A stretch of 64,000 nucleotides of DNA, taken from assembly GCA_963823675.1 (NCBI GenBank), contig CAWGMT010000006.1, positions 62,001 to 126,000 of the forward strand, given 5' to 3'. This stretch comes from CAWGMT01 sp963823675. GTDB lineage: Bacteria; Planctomycetota; Planctomycetia; Isosphaerales; Isosphaeraceae. The position numbers and the translations under genes are program-made. Below, one piece after another: positions 21,643 through 30,600 of this stretch (positions are counted from its first letter, which is position 1; each line of letters opens with the position of its first letter). The notes under the pieces were generated by a model that did no database searches, had not been told where the DNA came from, and worked only from the letters and a program-made list of their open reading frames with translations.

Positions 21643-23484
21643 CTACTGCCGTCGGGCGGGAAATGGCTTCTCCGGCATGGCCAGGGCGAGCGCCGCGGCG
21701 GCCCAGCCGCTTGCGGCCACGGCGATGAACTGATCCTTGCCGTAGGGGAAGCCGCTCTCGAAGTAGAGCTGGAACGGGTGGCTCCGGGAGGCGACGAACC
21801 AGGTGCCGTCGGCCTTCTGCGTGCGCAGCAAGAACGCGACCCCGCGCCGGTACGCCGGATCGTCGGTCGCCAATCGGCCGGCCTGGTAGAGCGCCACCAG
21901 CGCGGAGCCGGTGGCATACGCATCGCTCGCCAGCTTGTCGGTCTGGGCCCAGCCCCCGTCGATTCGCTGGGCCGCCAGCAGGTCCCTGGCGGCGGCCTCG
22001 AGCTCGGCGGGCGACGCGTCGGCATACTTCAGGCCCCAGAGCCGGAAGACGCGGTCCTCGGTGTCGACGGGGCGGCTCGCGGCCAGCCAGGCGCGGGCCC
22101 GGCGGGCCCGATCGTTGACGGCGCCGGTCCGGCTCTTGGCGCTGTAATACCGCAACGCCCGCAGCGCCAGGGCCGTGGTCGTGAAAGGGCTCGCCTCGAT
22201 CGGCGGACGCCGCGAGGTCTCGGCCCAGTGGTCTCGATCGGGATCGAACTTCAGCAGGTATTCCGTCACCGTGGCGGTGACCAGGTCGGCGGGACTCCCG
22301 GCGGCTTCGAGCGTCCACAGCGCGTAGGCCGCGCGGGTCACCCCTCCGGGCTGCCCGCGCCCCTTGCGATATTGCTGTAGCGCGCTCTCGAGGTCGGCCA
22401 GCGTCAGGTCCATCGCCCCCTCGAAGGCCTCCTCATCGATCGCGAGGCCGCGGGCGCGGGCGATCTCCAGGGCGACGAGCGGGACTGCCTGATTGTGGCA
22501 CGAGAAGCAGTCGCGCTTCTCGGCGTAGACGTTCAGGCCCTTCTGCAACGGCGGCAGCGCCCTCGCCACCGCGGCCCGGATCCGATCGGGCGTGGCATCG
22601 CCGGGCTTCGCGACCCCTCCCGCGTCCTTCCCGGGCTCGGTGGCGTGGGGCCGGTCCGTCACGGCCGTCGCCGCGGCGCGGTCGAGATGTCGCAGTTGAT
22701 CGAGCCCGGCGGCGGTTATCTTCGTCTCGTCGTGCTTCAACCGCCTGAGGTGCGGGAGCGACTTGAGCGCGACGAGGCCCGCGTCGGTCACCCGGGTGCC
22801 GTTGAGGGAGAGCTCTTCCAGGCCGGTCAATCCGACCAGGTGGGCGAGGCCCGCGTCGGTGATCTCATTGCCGTCGAGCGCGAGCCGCCGCAGCCGGGAG
22901 AGGCCCCGCACGTGCGCGAGCCCAAGGTCGGTGATCTTCAACCCGACCAGCTCGAGCTCATCGAGACGCGCCAGCTTCGCCAGGGCAGCCAGCCCGGAAT
23001 CGGTGAGATCCAGCTCGACCAAGCTGAGCGCCTTCAGGTGCTCGAGCGATGCAAGGTGGGACAGCCCCGGGCCGGACACGTCGCAAGAACCCACGAACAG
23101 TTTCTCCAGGCCACTCAAGGTTGCGATGTGCTCGAGCCCTCGATCAGTCACCCTGGTGTCGTAGACGAGGAGGCTACGCAAGCCCTCGTGCCCTCGCAGC
23201 CGGGCCAGCCCGGCGTCGGAGATCCGCGTCTGGGTCAGGTCGAGGGTCAAGAGCGACGACAGGCCGCGCAGATCGCCGAGCTGATCGTCCGCGACGCGCA
23301 TCGTGCGCAGCCGGATCTCGACGATTGGCCGCCCGGTCGCCTGTTCGTCAACCCGGACCTCGCCGCCCAGGCGCCCGACCGCGCGACGACGCGATCCCGC
23401 ACGGGATCGCCGCCGGGTGGGCCGGCTTGCACATCCCCGGGGGTCGGGCAAAAAAGCCGCAGAAGATCGGGACGAGCCCGCCAA
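21643..23484 (-). CDS. LRR / CxxCH haem-site / prenyltransferase-like toroid protein
   Basis: 613 residues. Residues 55-265 are leucine-rich repeats of the 'TDAGLA.L..L..L..L.L' type. A single cytochrome-c-like haem site CFSCH follows at 326-330 in a short linker domain, then an all-helical repeat region (340-605) with two QW-like motifs (AAQRIDGGWAQTD, TQKADGTWF), as in the squalene-cyclase/prenyltransferase alpha-alpha barrel. The first about 35 residues are Arg/Ser-rich and probably out of frame; a hydrophobic stretch LVPIFCGFFA in another frame near 23450 may be the true signal peptide. The catalytic DxDD of cyclases is not seen, so enzyme activity is doubtful. Cytochrome-like proteins of this type are typically exported. 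Confidence 0.8.
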   Translation of the reverse strand: MAGSSRSSAAFLPDPRGCASRPTRRRSRAGSRRRAVGRLGGEVRVDEQATGRPIVEIRLRTMRVADDQLGDLRGLSSLLTLDLTQTRISDAGLARLRGHEGLRSLLVYDTRVTDRGLEHIATLSGLEKLFVGSCDVSGPGLSHLASLEHLKALSLVELDLTDSGLAALAKLARLDELELVGLKITDLGLAHVRGLSRLRRLALDGNEITDAGLAHLVGLTGLEELSLNGTRVTDAGLVALKSLPHLRRLKHDETKITAAGLDQLRHLDRAAATAVTDRPHATEPGKDAGGVAKPGDATPDRIRAAVARALPPLQKGLNVYAEKRDCFSCHNQAVPLVALEIARARGLAIDEEAFEGAMDLTLADLESALQQYRKGRGQPGGVTRAAYALWTLEAAGSPADLVTATVTEYLLKFDPDRDHWAETSRRPPIEASPFTTTALALRALRYYSAKSRTGAVNDRARRARAWLAASRPVDTEDRVFRLWGLKYADASPAELEAAARDLLAAQRIDGGWAQTDKLASDAYATGSALVALYQAGRLATDDPAYRRGVAFLLRTQKADGTWFVASRSHPFQLYFESGFPYGKDQFIAVAASGWAAAALALAMPEKPFPARRQ

Positions 23485-23954
23485 GCTGCCTCCGACCGCC
23501 CGCTAGCCGCCGAGTCCTCATCCCATCGCTCATTCCAGGGCCTCCGCCGATGGAGACATGTCACGAACATGCATCTCACAACGGTATGGGACACTGTTCG
23601 ACCGCGGATTGCAAGGGGCTACGGGCGGATTACTGACAGCACTCGCATAGGCGTCTGACTTGACCACCACGGCGGGCCGCTTCGTACCGCGCCAACCGGA
23701 GGGGTGCGGAAAACGGGAAAAAAGGTGGCAGGAACCGATTCAGCGATCGGTTCCTGACACCTTGTCCAAGACACCAGGCCGTCGGCCCGCGCTCGCAATG
23801 CATGTCCGGTGCTTTTTCAGAGGCTCCTTTGTGTCCGTGCGACCAGCCAAGCGCGCGATCACGCTGGTAAGCCGCTCAAAAAATCTTCTCACAGCCGACT
23901 TTCATTCTCCGGAGGTCGGCGCTCACGGGGCAGCCATCCAGCGGAACGCTCGCC
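23485..23954. other. intergenic stretch with a hairpin
   Basis: About 470 bases. The first part may encode the real N-terminus of the LRR/cyclase-fold protein in a shifted frame. The only clear element is the inverted repeat at 23724-23761. Confidence 0.4.
23724..23761. repeat. 38-nt inverted repeat (hairpin)
   Basis: Arms 23724-23739 and 23746-23761 pair at 15 of 16 positions around the loop TCAGCG; the arm contains GGTGGCAGGAACCGAT. It is preceded by AAAAAA. A half site, AAAAAAAGGTGGCA, recurs at about 25421, after the sigma gene. It resembles a mobile short palindrome rather than a terminator, as it is not followed by a T run. Confidence 0.7.
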
Positions 23955-24347
23955 CTACCAGCGCGCCAACTGGGTGATTTGAATGAGGTTGCCGCAACTG
24001 TCGTTCAACTTGGCGATGGTCGAGCCCGTCACCTGGGTTGGCGGCATGGTGAACTCGGCGCCGCGCGCTTTGATGCGCTCGTAGTCCCCCTTGACGTCAT
24101 CGGAAAAGAACATAGCCGCGGGCTGGCCCTGCTGGAACATGGCCTGCTGGTAGGCCTTGGCCGCCGGGTTGTCGTTGAGCGCCAACAGCAGCTCGGTTCC
24201 GTCGGGGTCCTCTGGTGAGGCCACGGTGAGCCAGCGATACGGCCCCTGGCTGAAATCTACCTTCTTGGCAAAGCCGAGCACTTCCGTGTAGAAGCGCATA
24301 GCCTTCTCCTGATCGTCCACGTACACGCTAGTCAGCTTGATCTTCAT
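23955..24347 (-). CDS. VOC-family protein (glyoxalase/bleomycin-resistance fold)
   Basis: 130 residues: MKIKLTSVYVDDQEKAMRFY, TEVLGF, YRWLTVASPED, FFSDDVKGDYERIKARG, and the terminal strand NDSCGNLIQITQ. This is the beta-alpha-beta-beta-beta pair typical of vicinal-oxygen-chelate proteins of the glyoxalase/dioxygenase superfamily. Metal ligand positions are not all conserved (the usual C-terminal Glu position is occupied by ITQ), so the substrate is unknown. It is divergent from the SigJ-like sigma gene 113 bases away and may share regulation with it. Confidence 0.88.
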   Translation of the reverse strand: MKIKLTSVYVDDQEKAMRFYTEVLGFAKKVDFSQGPYRWLTVASPEDPDGTELLLALNDNPAAKAYQQAMFQQGQPAAMFFSDDVKGDYERIKARGAEFTMPPTQVTGSTIAKLNDSCGNLIQITQLARW

Positions 24348-24460
24348 TGGTGTTCCCTCTAATTAGCGGGGATGGTTGACGCTTTGTCACACCCCTCCCC
24401 TCTTGTTCGTCATTAATGACGGATGACCGTGGGAAAATGTGACGAAGACGGAGAATCAAA

Positions 24461-25397
24461 ATGACTGAAAACGAGTGGCTGGCCGAAAAGTTTCAAGAGA
24501 AACGCCCCCATTTACGGGCGGTCGCCTCCCGGATTCTCGGTTCCAATGGGGAAGCGGACGACGCCGTCCAGGAGGCCTGGTTGCGCCTCACGCGCTCCGA
24601 CGCCAGGAGTACTGAAAACCTCGGCGGTTGGCTCACGACCGTGGTGGCCAGGGTTTGCCTGGACATGCTTCGGTCGCGCAAATCCCGAAAAGAAGAATCG
24701 CTTGAGGAACAACTTCTGGACGCACCGGAAAACCTGCGCCAAGTCAATCCCGCGGAGGAAGCCATACTGGCTGACTCCGTTGGCTCGGCCCTGCTGATCG
24801 TTTTAAGGACCTTGACTCCCGCCGAGCGGGTAGCCTTCGTGCTGCACGACTTGTTCGACCTGGCCTTCGAGGAAATCGCCCCCATCGTGGGCCGATCGGA
24901 AGCTGCCGCCCGCCAACTCGCCAGCCGTGCCCGACGGCGGGTGAGAGGAGGCCAGGAGGGCCGGGAAGATGAAGCAAAGAAGCGGGAAATCGTCTCTGCC
25001 TTCCTGGCCGCCTCCCGCGAAGGCAATTTCAACGCCCTGCTTCAATTGCTCGATCCCGAAATCCTGCTTACCGCGGATGATGTGGCCCTCAAAGTCACCG
25101 AAGCCAACAAGGCCAAAGGCGCCGCCCCTCCAAAGCGAGATGCGGGGCGCGAAGGTGGTGGCCGAAACCTTGAACGGCCGGGCCTTGGCCGCCCAACTGG
25201 CCCTCATCAATGGCTCCGTGGGAACCACCTGGATCGGCGGTGGAAAACCCCGGGTGGCTTTCCTGTTCTCCATTGAAAATGGGAAAATTCAGGGGATCAA
25301 CGTGGTCATGGACCCCGAGGATTTGAAGGAAATGGAAGTCGAGCCTCTGGGTTATCCCGGCGTTCCAACTCTGGACGCCGGCGAGAAAAAGTTCTAA
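24461..25397 (+). CDS. SigJ-like ECF sigma factor with C-terminal SnoaL/NTF2-like domain (one frame break)
   Basis: About 310 residues. Sigma region 2: VASRILGSNGEADDAVQEAW, LTTVVARVCLDMLRSR; region 4: LTPAERVAFVLHDLFDLAF, EEIAPIVGRSEAAARQLASR; then the NTF2-like extension (REIVSAFLAASREGNFNALL, LLDPEILLTADD). The frame breaks at about 25130; the other frame supplies the remainder (RGAKVVAETLNGRAL, VAFLFSIENGKIQGI) to the stop at 25397. In this ECF class the C-terminal NTF2-like domain is thought to act in place of an anti-sigma factor. Its likely targets include the adjacent VOC gene (inference). Confidence 0.88.
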
Positions 25398-25479
25398 CGG
25401 TGTCCAGTCGCGCCGACTGAAAAAAAGGTGGCATAGCGTCAGGCAAGCTCGAGAAAGGAGGAAGAGACTCGATCGGTCC

Positions 25480-25945
25480 TACCGGGGCCCAAGAACAGGG
25501 CGCAGGGACACGAGGGCTGCTCGGGAACCTGAGAGCCCCTGTCGTTTCCGTTGTAACTGCCGGCTGGAGCCCGGGCTTAAAAACTCCAGGTTGATCCACA
25601 GCTATGTCCCGAGCTGACGGGGACGAACCAGGGACAAAACGACGGTATCGCCAAACCAAGGCAACGAAGTGCGGCGAGACGAACCGCAGGGAGTCGGAGC
25701 ATCCCGTAGTACCGCGGAAATGGGGGAACCGTATCGAAGGGACCCATCCCGACAAGACACGGCTGGTGCCGTTCGAGCGGCCATCAGACCGTCACACGCG
25801 ATCAGGGACCTCACCGCGAGTACCTCCGGGGACATTTGACCTCTCGGGGTTTACTCATTGCTGCGGTCGCTCTCGCCGGGGCTATTGGGTGGTGAAGCGC
25901 AAGACGTCCAGGAGCCGCCTGCGTCGCGGCCTGATGTGACACCTT
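25480..25945 (+). mobile_element. group II intron relic (internally deleted)
   Basis: An ORF from 25604 to 25939 reads like the leader of group II intron reverse-transcriptase ORFs (GETNRRESEHPVVPRKWGN) and then, after a short unrelated stretch, like a fragment of the maturase region (WVVKRKTSRSRLRRGL). The whole reverse-transcriptase core, including the YADD box, is absent between them. The upstream 120 bases (25480-25600) could be the remains of the 5' ribozyme. I recognise these phrases from intron ORFs generally; no alignment was done. It lies between the sigma gene and the TPR-methyltransferase. Confidence 0.5.
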
Positions 25946-26014
25946 TTCCCAACCGAAACGACACCCGACCCGCTGTGCCTCCATGCGGAAATGCAAGTAG
26001 AATAATCATGAAGC

Positions 26015-27250
26015 TTGCGGTGGCCGTTTGCGGGGGGAGTGGCAGAATTGGAACAAGGCTGTGCGGATCACCGGTACGCTCTGGGCATGCTCCACTCCGA
26101 GCGCGGGATGGTCCGCGAGGCAGCGACTTGCTTCGAGCAGGCGCTGGCACTCGACCCGAGACACGCCGCCGCCTGTTTGCAACTCGGCGACTCTCTGATG
26201 GATTTGCACGAATACGACCGCGCACTGGCGGCGTACCGGCATGCGCTCACCCTGCGGGTTCCTTTCCCCGAGGCCCATAACAACTTGGCGGGAGCTTTGT
26301 TGCGCCTTGGCGATACTCATGCGGCCATTGCCGAGTGCCGGCAGGCCCTGGTCGAGCGCCCCGGCTACGCGCTGGCGCTGAACACACTGGGAGCCGCACT
26401 CGGGCAAGTAGGTCTCTGCGAGGAGGCAATAGCCGTCCTGCGGCAGGCTGTCTCCCTGAGCCGTGATTATGCCAACGCTCATCACAACCTGGGCAACGTC
26501 CTGGATCAAGCCGGCCGCGCTCAGGAAGCCAAGCAAGCCTACCACGCCGCACTGGCGATCAACCCCACACTGGAAGAAGCCCGATATAACCTGGCGGCCC
26601 TGGGCGACATGCCACCGCCGCCTTCTACGCCATACCCTTATCTGCTGAGGCTGTTTGATTCTTATGCGCCCTCGTTCGATCATCACCTGGTCGAAGCACT
26701 CAACTACGTGGTTCCCGAAAAGCTGTATGAGGCGGTCCTGGCCGCCAGGCCTGGAGCGGCGGCATTAGACGTTATCGACCTGGGTTGTGGAACCGGCCTG
26801 GTTGGCCAGCACTTTCGGCGGGTCGCCGGCCGACTTACCGGGATTGACATCTCGCCCCGCATGATGCAATGGGCCGAGCACCGCCGTATCTACGATCAGT
26901 TGGTACTGGGCGACTATGTCCGCTATCTGAGCGCACGCCAGGAGCCGTGCGACCTGGTGCTGGCAGCCGACGTATTCATCTATGCCGGAGACCTGGTTCC
27001 AGTCTTTCAGGCCGTTGCCCGGTTGCTGCGTCTCGGCGGTCTCTTCGCATTTTCCCTGGAAGCCGCCCCACAAGGCGATTACCTCTTGCAGCCGAATCGA
27101 CGCTATGCGCATTCTCTTGGGTATATCCATCGACTGGCCCGAGAAACCAATTTCCACGAAGTGGCAGTGAGTTCTGTCAAGCTAAGGCGCCAAGGAGAGG
27201 AACACGCCGCGGGCTTGATCGTCGTACTGCGGAGCGATTGCGGCCGATGA
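26015..27250 (+). CDS. TPR-repeat SAM-dependent methyltransferase
   Basis: About 411 residues. Residues 20-195 are five TPRs (e.g. AAACLQLGDSLMDLHEYDRA, AHHNLGNVLDQAGRAQEA). Residues 205-405 are a class I methyltransferase: SAM motif I VIDLGCGTGLVG at 253-264, acidic end of strand 2 LTGIDISPRMM, motif IV CDLVLAADVFIYAGDL, and RLLRLGGLFAFSLE. The start is uncertain: TTG 26015, GTG 26039 or an ATG at 26008 in another frame joined by a G-run indel. Methyltransferases of this architecture act on proteins or small molecules; the substrate is unknown here. No operon partner. Confidence 0.85.
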   Translation: MRWPFAGGVAELEQGCADHRYALGMLHSERGMVREAATCFEQALALDPRHAAACLQLGDSLMDLHEYDRALAAYRHALTLRVPFPEAHNNLAGALLRLGDTHAAIAECRQALVERPGYALALNTLGAALGQVGLCEEAIAVLRQAVSLSRDYANAHHNLGNVLDQAGRAQEAKQAYHAALAINPTLEEARYNLAALGDMPPPPSTPYPYLLRLFDSYAPSFDHHLVEALNYVVPEKLYEAVLAARPGAAALDVIDLGCGTGLVGQHFRRVAGRLTGIDISPRMMQWAEHRRIYDQLVLGDYVRYLSARQEPCDLVLAADVFIYAGDLVPVFQAVARLLRLGGLFAFSLEAAPQGDYLLQPNRRYAHSLGYIHRLARETNFHEVAVSSVKLRRQGEEHAAGLIVVLRSDCGR

Positions 27251-27655
27251 GCCAGGGAAGAGCGTCTCATCCGCCAGGCTCAAACCGCGATCGGGCGGAC
27301 CAAGGCAACGATTTTCTGAAGAGGTCCTTGCGAATCGACACTCGGGGCACTACCATCAGGTCCCAGGGTCGTAGCCGCGCAAGGGAGGCCGGCCATCTGA
27401 GAGAGTTCGGATTTCAGCCGAGCTTCCAAGCCTCCCGTCTCATGGTCGATCGCTTCGCGAGTTTTTTGCTTACGTTCCTCGCGCCGACATGAGCGGCTAG
27501 AACAATTCTCGTGCTTTCATTTGCTGTTCTCTAGCTACGAGCATCGTTTATTCCGGGATAGCCCGCATCTTCGCGTCGAGCCATTCTGGGGAATTCCCTG
27601 CATTCCCTCACGAAAATGTTCTCGATCCAGGGCTCAATTAGCAACTCACCGGTGG

Positions 27656-30600
27656 ATGGATTGCGAGATTAAACGCATGTGGAAATCGAGATGGAGCCGT
27701 TCCAACAGCCTCCAGCCCAGACGCAGACGGCCGACGGGCCGGCCTTTTCTCGAGCGACTCGAGGAACGTTGCCTGCTCGCGACGAATATTACGCAATACC
27801 ACGTTGACGCCCAGTCAACCGGGGCCAACCTGACCGAGACGCAATTGACGCCATCGAACGTCAACGCGGCCGATTTCGGGCAACTCTACAACACCCCAGT
27901 GGACGGCCAGGTCTATGCCGAGCCCCTGGTTATGACCAACGTCACCATTTCTGCCGGCCCGAACACTGTCGGCACGCCGGGCATCTACGATTCGGTCGTT
28001 TTTGTCGCCACGGAAAACGACTCTGTGTACGCGATCAATGCCGCCAACGGCGCAATCCTCTGGCATCGCACGTTCCTGGATATCACCAATTCCAATGACT
28101 ACCTTCCCGGTGCGACTTCCGTCTCCACCGTTTCGAGCAACGATGTTAGTTCAGACGACATCAACCCGCAAATTGGCATCACCGGCACCCCGGTGATCGA
28201 CCCGTCCACTAACATCCTCTACGTCTCTGTCGCCACGAAGGAACTTGTCGGGTCCACGACCCATTTCGTCCAGCGGCTCCACGCCATCAATCTCGGCGAC
28301 GGCACCGACGCCGCACCGTCTTTCCTCACGGGCGACACGACAAACGGTAACACCAATAACACACCGATTTACGTCGCCGGCACGGGCGACGGCAATGTCG
28401 GCGGCGTGGTTCAGTTCAACGCGTTGCGCGAGGCCGACCGCCCCGCGCTGAGCCTGGTCAACGGTATCGTCTATGAAGAATGGGCTTCGCACGGCGACGT
28501 AGGCCCTTACCATGGCTGGGTCGTCGCATGGAACGTCAGCAATTTGTCGACGAAAGGTATGGTTCTCTCCGGAGTATTGTGCACCGACCCCAACGGTGGC
28601 GAAGGAGGCATCTGGGGCGGTGGCGGCGGACTGACCTTCGATCCGGACGAATCCTTCAACGGTCAACCCGCGTTCTACTTTGAAACCGGCAATGGCGACC
28701 CGCGCGGCGGCCCTCCGCCCCTCGATGCCAACGGCTTCCCCGCCGACGATGACTTTTACGAATCCCTGGTCAAGGTCGAGGCCGACCCGACCACCACCGT
28801 GACCAACCAGAATTCCAATGGCTGGGGCCTGAAAATCGTCGATTATTTCACACCCTACAACGTCAACGCGCTCGACGACGCCGACGAGGATTTCGGCTCG
28901 GGCTCGCCCCTGGTGCTGCCCGACTCGGCCGGCATTCCCGGGCATCCACACCTCATCGTGGCCGCGGGCAAGGAAGGTACGATCTACCTGCTCGACCGCG
29001 ACAACCTGGGGAAGTTCAATGTCAATGACGACAACGTCCTGAACTCGGTTTACAACCCCAGCACCGGCATAACCACCCCGCCCGTGCTGATCAACGGGTC
29101 CCTGAGCACACCGGCCTACTACCATGGCACGCTTTATTGGGTCGCGGGCTACAACAGCAATGCCTGGTCCTACGTTGTGGCCCCCAACCCAGCGCCCAAC
29201 CCTCCCACGGTCCCCGTCGCCGTGCTCGAGCCAACCTCGGAAACAGCCAACAACAACTTCGGCTATCTCCCCGGCTCGGTGATGATTTCGGCCGACGGCA
29301 GCGAGGACCCTGCCGGCGGCATTGCCTGGATCATGGACCTGAACAACGACGAGCTCCATGCCTACAGCACGTTGTCACTCAGCACCGAATTGTGGAACAG
29401 CGGACCGGGCAGCATCGCAGGGGTCAAGTTCGCGGTGCCGACCGTGGCCAACGGCCAGGTTTTCGTCGGCACGCAAGACAGCCTGCAAGTCTTCGGGCTC
29501 ACCGGAGCGAGTACGCCGGCCCAAGCGCCCAACGCCCCGGCCAACTTGAGCGCCCAGGCCCTATCGGGTTCGGCCATCGAACTGAACTGGACCGACAGCA
29601 CGGTATCGCCGAACTTCGCCACCAACTACGGCATTCAGGAATCCACGGATGGAGTGAATTTCACGACCGTCGCCAATGCCGGCCAGGAGTCGACGAGCTA
29701 CACGGTCACCGGCCTGAACCAGAGCACAACTTATTATTTCCAGATTGTGGGCAGCAATTCGGCCGGTTCCTCTGGCCCTTCCAACGTTGCCATGGCCACG
29801 ACGACCAACCAGACGGGCCAGACCCCGACTGCCCCGCAGGGCCTAGGCGCCACGCCGGCCAGCGGTTCGGAAGTCTATTTGACCTGGACCAACACGGCGA
29901 CCAACCAGACCGGCTTTGTCCTCACACGCGCGACGGACAGCCTGTTCACCCAGAACGTCGTGACCGAGACGCTTGCCTCCGCGCCCTATTACTACACGGA
30001 CGGGGCCCCCGGCCTGAGCCCCGGGAACACCTATTACTACAAGTTGCAAGCGACCAACTCCTCGGGTTTATCGAGCAGCTCAAACACGGCTTCCGTGAAC
30101 ATTCCCAATGTGCCGCCGGCGCCGACCGACGCCGCGGCCGTTCTGAGCGGTAACAGTGTCGTGCTGACTTGGACCGACCACGCCGGACCATTTGCTCTCG
30201 GTTACCAGATCTCCCGATCCGTCGATGGGGGGCCCTATGCCATCTATGCCGATCGGCCCGAGACCAGCGATTCCCCTCCCACGACCCAAACTTTCACGGA
30301 TACCAATGTCCCCTTGGGCCACATCTACAGCTACGAGATCGTGGCGGAAAACGTTTCCGGTTTCAGCGCTCCCGCCTACGCCACCGTGGGCGTGCTCGGA
30401 ACCGCCGCCCTGTCCCTCGATAATGCGGGCAACCTGGTTCTTACTGTTGCTTCGGGCGTTCCAGACCGGCTCAGCGTCCAGCTCGCCTCGGGCATCTACA
30501 CGCTGACGGACCCCGCGGTGACCATTGCCGTGACCGGCGCGGGGGCGGGGTTCGTCACCGGGGCCGGCACCTCCGCGGTGACCATCCCGGCAGCCGATCT

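Noticed and set aside
20794..22380. 528-residue plus-strand ORF (and a 524-residue minus ORF at 20744-22318)
   Set aside because: Arg/Gly/Ala-rich composition and overlap with two well-supported genes (exported protein and LRR/cyclase-fold protein); typical high-GC shadow frames.
23724..23761. Intrinsic terminator
   Set aside because: Strong hairpin but no following T run and no gene ends just upstream in the right direction.
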